NCBI RefSeq assembly: GCF_003319125.1
Contig: NZ_QOHG01000003.1
Location: 1-64,000, forward strand
Direction of reading: 5' to 3'
Length of the DNA stretch: 64,000 nucleotides
From: Blastococcus sp. TF02A-26
GTDB lineage: Bacteria > Actinomycetota > Actinomycetes > Mycobacteriales > Geodermatophilaceae
Shown here: positions 22,819 to 32,000 of the stretch, in pieces
How the letters are laid out: each line of letters opens with the position of its first letter
How positions within the stretch are numbered: the first letter of the stretch is position 1
The notes under the pieces: generated by a model
Seen by the model: the letters and a program-made list of their open reading frames with translations, nothing else
Databases searched by the model: none
What the model was told of the DNA's origin: nothing
Position numbers and translations under genes: made by a program

Positions 22819-23619
22819 GTGCTCGTCCTGCTCCCCCCGTCCGAGACCAAGCACCCCGGTGGGGACGGCGTCCCGCTCGACCTCACCGCGCTGGCCACCC
22901 CCGAGCTGACCCCGGTGCGCGAGCGGCTGGTCGACGCGCTGGTCGAGCTGGCCGCGGACCCCGCCCGCACGGCGGAGGCGCTCGGGCTGTCCCAGAAGCA
23001 GGCCGCCGCGGAGGTCGAGCGCAACGCCGCCCTGCGGACCGCGCCGACGATGCCCGCGCTGGAGCGCTACACCGGCGTCCTCTACGACGCCCTCGACGTC
23101 CGGTCGCTGACCCGCGCCCAGCGCGCCCGCGCGGACCGGCGGCTGGCCGTGGGCTCGGCCCTGTTCGGCCTGGTCCGCGGCACCGACGCCATCCCGGCGT
23201 ACCGGCTCTCGGCGGGCACCGTCCTGCCGGGGCTGCCCACGCTGCGCGCGCTGTGGAAGCCGGTCCTCTCCCCCGTCCTCGCCGACGCCGGCGAGCTGGT
23301 CGTGGACCTGCGCAGCGGCTCCTACCAGGCGCTGGCGCCGGTCCCGGGCGCCGTCACGGTCGACGTCCTGAGCGAGCGCCCCGACGGCTCCCGGTCGGTG
23401 GTGAGCCACTTCAACAAGGCGCACAAGGGCCGGGTCGCACGGCTGCTGGTCACCACCACGGCCGAGCCGGCCGACGTGGTCCGGCTGCGCGCCCTCCTGC
23501 GGCGGGCCGGGCTCGCCGTGGAGCACGACGGGAGGACGGCGCTCACCCTCGTCGTCCCGGCGGACGAGGTGACGCGGCGCGACACCGCCCCGACCAGCCG
23601 ATCACGCTCCGTGTTGTGA
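22819..23619 (+). CDS. yaaA: YaaA family peroxide-stress protein
   Basis: A 266-residue UPF0246/YaaA protein. In E. coli YaaA limits intracellular iron and DNA damage under peroxide stress and has a DNA-binding fold. Characteristic pieces are LVLLPPSETKHPGGDG at the N-terminus, PALERYTGVLYDALDVRSLT, VGSALFGLVRGTDAIPAYRL and VVSHFNKAHKGRVARLL. GTG 22819 gives the family's standard opening. It follows the photoproduct lyase homologue by 22 bp on the same strand, suggesting a small DNA-protection operon. Confidence 0.88.
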   Translation: MLVLLPPSETKHPGGDGVPLDLTALATPELTPVRERLVDALVELAADPARTAEALGLSQKQAAAEVERNAALRTAPTMPALERYTGVLYDALDVRSLTRAQRARADRRLAVGSALFGLVRGTDAIPAYRLSAGTVLPGLPTLRALWKPVLSPVLADAGELVVDLRSGSYQALAPVPGAVTVDVLSERPDGSRSVVSHFNKAHKGRVARLLVTTTAEPADVVRLRALLRRAGLAVEHDGRTALTLVVPADEVTRRDTAPTSRSRSVL

Positions 23620-23736
23620 CGAACATTTTCTGAAAGGCCTGTTGCCCGCAACGGACATGGCGTGTCATAACTGACGCGCAAACGAGCCGTAGACGACCGG
23701 CTCTTCCGCGCCGTGCCCGTGGGGCAGAGGAGAGCT

Positions 23737-26343
23737 GTGCACGACGCCGCGCGGCCCGCGCCTGCCGCCGACGAGCGGGCGACCGCCCGCGCCGCCTCCG
23801 CCCTCCGGTCCGATCCCGACCGGGTACGGGCGGCGCTGCGCCTGCGCCCGGCCGAGGCCGGCATCCCCGCCCTGGACCGGATCACGGAGCTGGCGGCCCG
23901 CCTGCTGGGCGCCCGGTCGGCCCAGGTCTCCCTGATCGACGACGTGCTGCTCGTCGCCGGTGCCGCCGGGGACGCCGCCCCGACGGTGGGCACCGAGATC
24001 CCCGTCGAGGACTCGTTCTGCGGCCTGGCCGCCGCCGAGGGGGCGCCGCTGGTGATCCGCGACGCCGCCGCCGACGAGCGGGTCCGTGACCTGCACTGGG
24101 TGACCGGCGGTCAGATCGGCGCCTACCTCGGGGCGCCGCTGGCCGGTCCGGACGGACACACGGTGGGGACGCTGTGCGTCTTCGACCCGCAGCCCCGCGA
24201 CTGGTCCGACGCCGACGTGGGGCTGCTCGCCCAGCTGGCCGCCTCTGCCGCCACCGAGCTCGAACTCGCGGCCCTGGTGAGCGAGTACGAGCGGGTGCGG
24301 CTGAGCTGGCGGCTGGCGATCGACGCCGGCGGGGTCGGTGCCTTCGACTGGGACCTGCGCACCGGCGAGCTCACCTGGGACGACCGCCTCATCGCGATGT
24401 TCGGGTACTCCCCCGACGAGTTCGACCACACCATCGAGGCCTTCAACGCCCGGCTGCACCCCGACGACCTGCCCCGGGTGACCGAGGCGCTGCAGACCTC
24501 GATCGCCACCCGCGGGGAGTACGAGGCCGAGTACCGGGTGGTCCTGCCGACCGGGGACACCCGCTGGGTACGGGCCCGCGGCCGCACGCTCACCGATCCC
24601 GACGGCAGCGCGAGCCGGGTGCTCGGCGCGGCCTACGACACGACCGACCTGCGGACCGAGGACGTCCGGGTCACCCGGGTCCTGGAGGCCATGCCGGCCG
24701 GCTTCTACTCGCTGGACCGGGACTGGCGGTTCACCTACGTGAACGCCGCGGCCGAGCGGCTGCTGTGGCACTCCCGGGACGAGCTGCTCGGCGAGCTGCT
24801 GTGGGACGCGTTCCCGGCCGCGGTGAACAGCGCGTTCGAGGAGCAGTACCGCACCGCCGTCCGCACCGGGCGACCGGCGACGTTCGACGCCTACTACCCG
24901 GCGCCGCTGGACGGCTGGTACGAGATCCGCGTCTGGCCGAGCCCGGAGGGGCTGTCGGTCTACTTCGTCGAGGTCACCGAGCGGCGGGAGATCCAGGACC
25001 GCGCCGAGCGGGCCGCGCAACGGCTCGCCCTCCTGGCCCAGGTCAGCTCCGAGCTGTCCGGCACGCTCGACGTCCAGGCCGCCACCGGCCACCTGCCGCG
25101 GCTCGTGGTCCCGGCGCTGGCCGACTGGTGCATCGTCACGCTGGTCGACGACGACGGGCGGCCGCGCGACGTCGGCCACTGGCACGCGGACCCGACCCGG
25201 CGCGCCCTGGTCGGCCGCTACGCCGCCGCGCGGCTGGACGCCATGCCGACGACGGGACCGGTCGGGCGGGCGCTGCTCACCGGCGAGCCCGTGCACTCCC
25301 CCAGCTCCGACGTGCTGGCGCTGCTCCCGCCCGGCGAGGCCCGCGACACCCTGGCCCTGCTCGACCCCGAGGGCGGGGTCGCGCTGCCGCTGCGGGCCCG
25401 CGGCCGGACGCTCGGCGTGCTCACGCTGTTCTTCCGGCGCGGGTGGACGCCCCGGCAGGAGGACCTGGTGACCGCCCAGGACGTCGCCGACCGCGCCGGC
25501 CTCGCACTGGACAACGCCCGCCTCTACCGCCAGCAGCAGCAGCTGGCCGAGGGCCTGCAGCGCAGCCTGCTGACCCAGCCACCCGAGCCCGACCACTGCG
25601 AGATCGCCGTCCGCTACCTGCCGGCCGCCGAGGCCGCCCGCGTCGGCGGCGACTGGTACGACGCGTTCCTCCAGCCCGGCGGCGCCACGATGCTGGTGAT
25701 CGGCGACGTCGTCGGGCACGACACCGCCGCCGCCGCCGCGATGGGGCACCTGCGCGGCCTGCTGCGGGGCATCGCCACCTACAGCGACGCCCCGCCGGTC
25801 GAGGTGCTGCGCGGGCTGGACTCCTCGATGGCTGTGCTCGGCACCGAGGTCCTGGCGACCGCCGCCGTCGCCCGGCTGGAGCAGACCGACGACGAGCGCG
25901 AGCGCGGCATCACCCGGCTGCGCTGGGCCAACGCCGGGCACCTGCCGCCGATGGTGGTCCAGCCCGACGGCAGCGTGGCCGACCTGGCGTCGTGGCAGGG
26001 CGACCTGATGCTGGGCGTCGACGCCACCGCCGTCCGCCAGGAGTCGGTGGTCACCCTCGACCGCGGCGCCACCGTGCTGCTCTACACCGACGGCCTGGTG
26101 GAGCGGCGCGACTCCGACCTCGACGCCGGGGTCCGCCGGCTGCGCGAGACGCTCACCGAGCTGGCCGGACTGCCGCTGGAGCAGCTGCTGGACGAGGTGC
26201 TGGAGCGGCTGGTCGACGGCCGCCCGGAGGACGACGTCGCCCTGGTCGCCGTCCGCCTGCACCGGCAGGACCGGCCCCGCCCGGCGGAGGCCGGCCCCAA
26301 CCGGGTGCCCGAGGTCGTCCCGGACGACCCGGCCACCCCCTGA
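23737..26343 (+). CDS. multi-sensor PP2C phosphatase (GAF-PAS-PAS-GAF-SpoIIE)
   Basis: An 868-residue cytoplasmic signalling protein. A GAF domain (about 40-190; EDSFCGLAAAEGAPLVIRDA), two PAS domains (about 200-440; LDRDWRFTYVNAAAERLLWH) and a second GAF (about 445-600) precede a SpoIIE/RsbU-type Ser/Thr phosphatase (about 610-845). The phosphatase metal ligands are in GGDWYDAF, IGDVVGHDTAAAAAMG and EDDVALVAVR. Such proteins dephosphorylate anti-sigma-factor antagonists to release stress sigma factors. The GTG at 23737 follows GCAGAGGAGAG; the frame opens earlier at 23713 without a site. The 117 bp upstream contain a short GTTGC/GCAAC hairpin. Confidence 0.88.
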   Translation: MHDAARPAPAADERATARAASALRSDPDRVRAALRLRPAEAGIPALDRITELAARLLGARSAQVSLIDDVLLVAGAAGDAAPTVGTEIPVEDSFCGLAAAEGAPLVIRDAAADERVRDLHWVTGGQIGAYLGAPLAGPDGHTVGTLCVFDPQPRDWSDADVGLLAQLAASAATELELAALVSEYERVRLSWRLAIDAGGVGAFDWDLRTGELTWDDRLIAMFGYSPDEFDHTIEAFNARLHPDDLPRVTEALQTSIATRGEYEAEYRVVLPTGDTRWVRARGRTLTDPDGSASRVLGAAYDTTDLRTEDVRVTRVLEAMPAGFYSLDRDWRFTYVNAAAERLLWHSRDELLGELLWDAFPAAVNSAFEEQYRTAVRTGRPATFDAYYPAPLDGWYEIRVWPSPEGLSVYFVEVTERREIQDRAERAAQRLALLAQVSSELSGTLDVQAATGHLPRLVVPALADWCIVTLVDDDGRPRDVGHWHADPTRRALVGRYAAARLDAMPTTGPVGRALLTGEPVHSPSSDVLALLPPGEARDTLALLDPEGGVALPLRARGRTLGVLTLFFRRGWTPRQEDLVTAQDVADRAGLALDNARLYRQQQQLAEGLQRSLLTQPPEPDHCEIAVRYLPAAEAARVGGDWYDAFLQPGGATMLVIGDVVGHDTAAAAAMGHLRGLLRGIATYSDAPPVEVLRGLDSSMAVLGTEVLATAAVARLEQTDDERERGITRLRWANAGHLPPMVVQPDGSVADLASWQGDLMLGVDATAVRQESVVTLDRGATVLLYTDGLVERRDSDLDAGVRRLRETLTELAGLPLEQLLDEVLERLVDGRPEDDVALVAVRLHRQDRPRPAEAGPNRVPEVVPDDPATP

Positions 26344-26361
26344 GCCGGCCCCCGGGGCAGG

Positions 26362-27018
26362 TCAGGCGGCGGCCGGCCGGCGGGACCGCAGGTGCGACGC
26401 GTGCGCGGCGGCGTCGCGCTCCGCGGCGGCCTTGAGGTCGGCGGCGACGTCGGCGAAGGAGTCCAGCGCCGGGTTGACGCCGACGAGGGTGAACTCGCGC
26501 TCCACGACCCGCAGGTCCAGCTGCCAGACGTCGGCGAGGATGCGGCGCATCCAGGACGTGGCGTGGTCCCAGCCCTCGCGCGGGGTGCCCGCGGAGTAGT
26601 TCCCACCGCGGACGGTGACCAGCACCGCGGGGCGGCCGGCCAGCGGCGGCTCGGCGCCCGGCCCCATCCGCGGGTCGGTGATCACCAGGTCCGCCCAGGT
26701 CTTGAAGTGCTGGGAGACGCCGAAGTTGTACAGCGGGACGGCGAAGAGCAGGGCGTCGGCGTCGAGCAACTCGTCGGTCAGCGTGGCGGCGAGCGCCACC
26801 GCCTCGCCCTGCTCGGCGGTGCGCTGCTCGGCGGGCACGGCGCTCCCGGCGACGGCGGCGGCCCAGGCGGTGGCCGGCACCGGCTCGGTGCCCACGTGGC
26901 GGCGGACCACCGGTGCGGACGGGTCCTCGGCGCGCCAGCCGGCCTCGACGATGTCGGCGATCTCGCGGCTGGCGGAGCCCTCGACGCGGATGCTGGCGTC
27001 CAGTCGGAACAGGGACAT
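26362..27018 (-). CDS. azoR: FMN-dependent NADH-azoreductase
   Basis: A 218-residue flavodoxin-like quinone/azo reductase using FMN and NAD(P)H. Seen: FRLDASIRVEGSASREIAD (phosphate loop), LLFAVPLYNFGVSQHFKTWA (FMN isoalloxazine contact) and VLVTVRGGNYSAGTPREGWD. It likely detoxifies quinones or electrophiles. It is divergent from an HxlR-type regulator with a palindrome between, the usual arrangement for electrophile-induced azoreductases such as YodB/AzoR in Bacillus. The ATG at 27018 gives the standard N-terminus. Confidence 0.88.
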   Translation of the reverse strand: MSLFRLDASIRVEGSASREIADIVEAGWRAEDPSAPVVRRHVGTEPVPATAWAAAVAGSAVPAEQRTAEQGEAVALAATLTDELLDADALLFAVPLYNFGVSQHFKTWADLVITDPRMGPGAEPPLAGRPAVLVTVRGGNYSAGTPREGWDHATSWMRRILADVWQLDLRVVEREFTLVGVNPALDSFADVAADLKAAAERDAAAHASHLRSRRPAAA

Positions 27019-27055
27019 GACGGTGCTCGCTCTCTGGGAGTTACTAGTGGATAGC

Positions 27056-27080
27056 TAGTGCTTCGAGAAAGCTAGCACTA
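27056..27080. promoter_or_regulatory. candidate HxlR operator
   Basis: TAGTGCT-N11-AGCACTA, with further CTAGTG/CTAGC repeats around it (27043-27080), in the divergent azoR-HxlR region. It is AT-richer than the surroundings. Placement fits repression of azoR and autoregulation. Confidence 0.5.
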
Positions 27081-27127
27081 CGGAAAGAGAAGTGCACGGG
27101 TCAGGACTGCGGACCTACGATGAGCCG

Positions 27128-27499
27128 GTGTCCGAGGAGCTCCTGCACACCCCGCAGGCGTGCGACGACGCCTTGAGCCGGGCGTTCGGCTTCCTCGGCA
27201 AGCGCTGGAACGGCCTGATCATCGGCGTCCTCACGCGGGGACCGGCCGGCTTCAGCGGGCTGCGCCGGGCTGTCGGGGGGATCAGCGACTCCGTGCTCTC
27301 CGACCGGCTGACCGAGCTGGCCGCGGCCGGGCTCGTGCGCAGGGACGTCGACCCCGGGCCTCCGGTCGCGGTCACCTACGCCCTCACCGAGGCCGGCGCC
27401 GCCCTCCTGCCGGTCCTCGACCAGCTGACCGCGTGGGCCCGGGAGAACCTGCCCGTGCAGCGCTGCGCCGAGCAGGACCCCGCCGCCGAGTGCCGCTGA
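27128..27499 (+). CDS. HxlR-family transcriptional regulator
   Basis: A 123-residue winged-helix regulator: QACDDALSRAFGFLGKRWNG (the conserved Cys and GKRW), FSGLRRAVGGISDSVLSDRL (recognition helix region), then VTYALTEAGAALLPVLDQL. The cysteine in the position used by YodB/HypR-type regulators (TPQAC) suggests thiol sensing. A second pair of Cys lies near the C-terminus (QRCAEQDPAAEC). GTG 27128 was preferred for the family-like N-terminus; GTG 27092 is possible. It probably represses azoR. Confidence 0.87.
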   Translation: MSEELLHTPQACDDALSRAFGFLGKRWNGLIIGVLTRGPAGFSGLRRAVGGISDSVLSDRLTELAAAGLVRRDVDPGPPVAVTYALTEAGAALLPVLDQLTAWARENLPVQRCAEQDPAAECR

Positions 27500-27530
27500 C
27501 CGGCCCCCGGCCGTGTGGCAACCTCCTCCG

Positions 27531-28940
27531 GTGACCGACGACCTCTGCCTGCGCCCGGCCACCGAGCTGGCCGCACTCGTCCGCACCCGCCAGGTGTCGG
27601 CGCGCGAGCTGCTCGAGGCGCACCTGGCGCGGATCGACCGGCTGAACCCCGGGCTCACCGCCCTCGTGACCGTCGATCCCGAGGGGGCGCGGGCCGCCGC
27701 GGACGTCGCCGACGCCACGCTGGCTGCCGGTGACCCGGTCGGCCCCCTGCACGGCCTGCCGGTGGCGCACAAGGACACCCACGTGACCGGGGGGATGCGC
27801 ACCACGTGGGGGTCGCCGGTGTACCGCGACCACGTGCCCGCGCGCGACGAGCTGGTGGTCGACCGGCTGCGGCGGGCCGGCGCGATCCGGGTCGGCAAGA
27901 CCAACACCCCCGAGTTCGCCGCGGGCTCGCACACCTTCAACACCCTCTTCGGCGCGACGCACAACCCGTACCGGCACGGGCTGTCGGCGGGTGGGTCCAG
28001 CGGCGGGGCCGCCGCCGCCCTCGCCGCCGGCCTGGTGCCCCTGGCCGAGGGCAGCGACATGGGCGGCTCGCTGCGCAACCCCGCGGCCTTCTGCGGCGTC
28101 GCCGGCCTGCGCCCGACCCCCGGGCGGGTGCCCACCTGGCCCTCGCCCATGGCCTGGTCGCAGCTGTCGGTACAGGGTCCGATGGGCCGGACCGTCGCCG
28201 ACGTCGCGCTCACCCTGTCGGCGATCGCCGGCCCGGACCCGCGGGTCCCGATCGCGCTGGCCGAGGACGGCGCCGGGTTCGCCGCCGCCCTCCCCGACGA
28301 GCTGCCCGGGCTGCGGGTGGCGTGGGCGCCGGAGCTCGGCGGCCGGATCGCCGTCGACGCCGCCGTGCGGGACGCCCTCGCCCCCGCGGTCGGGGTGTTC
28401 GAGCAGCTGGGCGCCACCGTCGAGGAAGCCTGCCCCGACCTCTCCGGTGCCGACGACGTCTTCGGGACGCTGCGCGCGTGGCTGTTCGACGCCTCGTTCG
28501 GCGAGCTGGTCCGCCGCTCCCCGGAGCTGGTCAAGGAGGCCATCCGGTGGAACGCCGAGCAGGGCGCCCGCCTCACCGGGGCCGACCTCGCCCGCGCCGA
28601 GCAGCAGCACACCCGGCTGTTCGAGCGGGTCGTGGAGTTCTTCGACCGCTTCGACGTCCTCCTCGCGCCGACCACGCAGGTGCTGCCGTTCCCGGTCGAG
28701 CAGGAGTACCCGACCGAGATCGACGGCGTCGAGCTGACCAACTACCTGGAGTGGATGCGCTCCTGCACGCTGATCACCCCGACCGGCTGCCCGGCACTGT
28801 CGGTGCCGGCCGCGCTGACCCCCGACGGCCTGCCGGTGGGGCTGCAGATCATCGGCCCGCCCCGCGCCGACCGGCGGGTGCTGGAGATCGGGCACGTCTT
28901 CGAGCAGGCCCGGGGACCACTCCCCTCCCCTGCCCTCTGA
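27531..28940 (+). CDS. amidase (amidase-signature family)
   Basis: A 469-residue amidase with the Ser-cisSer-Lys triad. The lysine is in GLPVAHKDTHVTGG, the cis-serine region is LSAGGSSGGAAAALAAGLVP, and the nucleophile region is EGSDMGGSLRNPAAFCGVAG. It hydrolyses a carboxamide; aryl or indole-acetamide and similar substrates are typical, but specificity is not visible. It is not GatA, since no gatC or gatB is nearby. GTG 27531 starts TDDLCLRPATELAAL. The 149 bp after the stop (28941-29089) contain small inverted repeats (for example TCTGCG/CGCAGA at 29038-29058) and no gene. Confidence 0.88.
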   Translation: MTDDLCLRPATELAALVRTRQVSARELLEAHLARIDRLNPGLTALVTVDPEGARAAADVADATLAAGDPVGPLHGLPVAHKDTHVTGGMRTTWGSPVYRDHVPARDELVVDRLRRAGAIRVGKTNTPEFAAGSHTFNTLFGATHNPYRHGLSAGGSSGGAAAALAAGLVPLAEGSDMGGSLRNPAAFCGVAGLRPTPGRVPTWPSPMAWSQLSVQGPMGRTVADVALTLSAIAGPDPRVPIALAEDGAGFAAALPDELPGLRVAWAPELGGRIAVDAAVRDALAPAVGVFEQLGATVEEACPDLSGADDVFGTLRAWLFDASFGELVRRSPELVKEAIRWNAEQGARLTGADLARAEQQHTRLFERVVEFFDRFDVLLAPTTQVLPFPVEQEYPTEIDGVELTNYLEWMRSCTLITPTGCPALSVPAALTPDGLPVGLQIIGPPRADRRVLEIGHVFEQARGPLPSPAL

Positions 28941-29089
28941 CGTCGTCTTCGCTTCTCTAGCTCCACCGCTAGACACCCACAGACAGCACCATGCGCCCCG
29001 GGGAGGGATCTCTGACGTCGTCTGGCCCTCTCTAGTCTCTGCGTCAGAGAGGCGCAGACGAGGGCATGGAGGGATCCCCACCCGCGCCG

Positions 29090-32000
29090 CTATCGCCGGC
29101 GCAGGCCGCGGAGGGTGCGGACGGCGACCAGCAGCTCGGCCAGCTCCTGCCGGTCCCCCGCGGAGAGGTCGGCGAGCTGCGCGGCGGCCCGGCGCTGGCT
29201 GGCGTCCCAGGAGCCGATCCACCCGGCCACCAGCCGGTCGGCGTCGGCGCCGGCCGGGGCGCCCTCGACCACCTGCGCGGTGAGTGCGGCCTGCTCGGCG
29301 GCGAGGTCGTCGCGGAGGGTGGCGCGGGCCAGCGAGGGCCAGCGCCGGTCGCGGGGCAGCGCGATCACCAGGTCGCGCAGCGCCACCAGGCCCAGCCGCT
29401 CGGCGAGGCACTGCTGCACCCGCCCGGCCAGCTCGACGGAGGCGCCGGTGCGTTCGGCGACGACCGCGAGGTCCAGCGCGGCGTCCAGCAGCGATGCGGC
29501 CGCCGCCTCCGCCGCGGGCTCCGCGGGGACGCCGTCGGCCCGCAGCCGCTCGGTGCGCTCGGCGTAGGCGGCGGCCTCGGCGCCGAGCAGCCAGCCGGGC
29601 AGCCCGGCGCGCACCGCGGCGACCGGGGCCGCGAAACGGGCCACCACCTCGTCGATCGGCACCGGCCGGTCACCGGCCAGCTCGGGCAGCCGCAGCAGCC
29701 AGCGGGTGGCGCGCTCCGCCAGCCGGGTCGCCTCGGTGCGCAGCTCGATCTGCGTGGCCGCCGGCACCCGGTTGTCGAGCGGGCGGGTGGCGTCCCACTG
29801 CCGGTCGATCTCGAAGACGGCGCGGGCCACCGCGTGCGCCCGGACCACGCCGGCCAGCCCGACCCCGGTCTCCTCGGCCAGCCGGAACAGCCCGGTGACG
29901 CCGGCGACGTTCACCGCGCGGTTGGTCAGGGCGGTGGCGACGATCTCGCGGCGCAGCGGGTGACCGGCCACCGCGTCCGGGTACCGGTCGCGCAGGGCGG
30001 TGGGGAAGTAGCCGGTCAGCAGCGTGGCCAGCGCCGGGTCGTCCGGCAGGTCCGACGCCAGGACGGCGTCCCCGGCCTCCAGCTTGGCGTAGGCGAGCAG
30101 CACCGAGAGCTCCGGCCCGGTGAGCGCCTGCCCGTCGCGGCGCCGCTCGGCCAGCGCCCGGTCGTCCGGCAGCGCCTCGACCTCGCGGACCAGCCGGCCG
30201 GAGCGCTCCAGGGCCCGGATGAACCGCTGCCCGGCGTCGAGGAGGCTGCGGGCGGCCGCGGCGTCCCCGGCCAGCGTCGCGTTCTGCGCGTGGTTGTCGG
30301 TGAGGACGGCGACGGCGACCTCGTCGGTCATCTCCTGCAGCAGCGCGGCCCGGTCCGCGGCACCGAGCCCCGGCACCCCGTTCAGCGCGATCTTGATGTT
30401 GACCTCGTGGTCGGAGGTGTCCACCCCCGCGGAGTTGTCGATCGCGTCGGTGTTCACCCGGCCGCCGGTGAGGGCGTACTCGACCCGGCCGCGCTGGGTG
30501 AGGCCGAGGTTCCCGCCCTCCCCCACCACCCGGACCCGCAGCTCGCGGCCGTCGACCCGGACGGCGTCGTTGGCCTTGTCGCCGACGTCGAGGTCGCTCT
30601 CGGTCGAGGCCTTCACGTAGGTGCCGATGCCCCCGTTGAACAGCAGGTCCACCGGCGCGAGCAGGACGGCGCGGATCAGCTCGACGGGGGAGAGGGAGTC
30701 GACCTCCTCCGGCAGACCGAGCGCGGCCCGCATCGGCTCGCTGACCGGGATCGCCTTCGCCGTCCGCGGCCACACCCCGCCGCCGGCGCTGATCAGCGAC
30801 GGGTCGTAGTCGGCCCACGACGACCGGGGCAGCTCGAACAGCCGGCGGCGCTCGGCGAACGACGTGGCGGCGTCCGGGGTGGGGTCGACGAACACGTGCC
30901 GGTGGTCGAACGCGGCGACCAGCCGGATGTGCTCGGACAGCAGCATGCCGTTGCCGAAGACGTCGCCGGACATGTCGCCGACGCCGACGACGGTGAACTC
31001 CTGGCTCTGGACGTCGACGCCGAGCTCGCGGAAGTGCCGGGTGACCGACTCCCACGCGCCGCGGGCGGTGATGCCCATGGCCTTGTGGTCGTAGCCGACC
31101 GAGCCGCCGGAGGCGAACGCGTCGCCCAGCCAGAAGCCGCGCTCGAGCGCCACGGAGTTGGCCAGGTCCGAGAAGGTCGCCGTCCCCTTGTCGGCGGCGA
31201 CGACGAGGTAGCTGTCGTCGCCGTCGTGCCGCACCACGCGCTCCGGGGGGACGAGAGCGCCGGGGGCCACCCCGTCCTCAGTTGCTCGGTTGTCGGTGAT
31301 CGACAGCAGCGCGCCGATGAACAGCCGGTAGCAGGCCTGGCCCTCGGCCAGCTGCGCGTCGCGGGAGGGGTCGGCCGGCGGCTGCCGGACGACGAACCCG
31401 CCCTTGGCCCCGGTCGGCACGATGACGGTGTTCTTCACCATCTGCGCCTTGACCAGGCCGAGGATCTCGGTGCGCAGGTCCTCGTGCCGGTCGGACCAGC
31501 GCAGCCCGCCGCGGGCGACCGCCCCGAAGCGCAGGTGCACGCCCATGACCCGGGGCGAGCTCACCCAGACCTCCCGCTCCGGGCGCGGCTGCGGGACGTC
31601 GGGCACCTGGGCCGGGTGCAGCTTCAGGGCCAGGGGTGTCCCGGGGGAGGAGACCGCGTAGTAGGTGGTGCGCTGTGTGGCGAGGACGGCGGCCAGCAGC
31701 GCGGTGAGCACCCGGTCGGCGTCCAGCGACTCGACGGCGCCGATCGACGTCCGCAGCGAGTCCGCCAGGGCCTCCTGCCGCTCGGCCCGGCCGGCGCCGC
31801 GGCCGGGGGAGAAGCGCGCCTCGAACAGTGCGACCAGCCGGGCGACGACGTCGGGGTGGGCGGCCAGCGTGGACTCGACGTAGGCCTGTCCGAACGGCAG
31901 GCCGGCCTGCCGCAGCCACTGCACGTAGGCCCGCACCACCGTGACCTGGCGCCAGTTGAGCCCGGCGAGCAGGACGAGCGCGCCCAGCCCGTCGTCCTCG

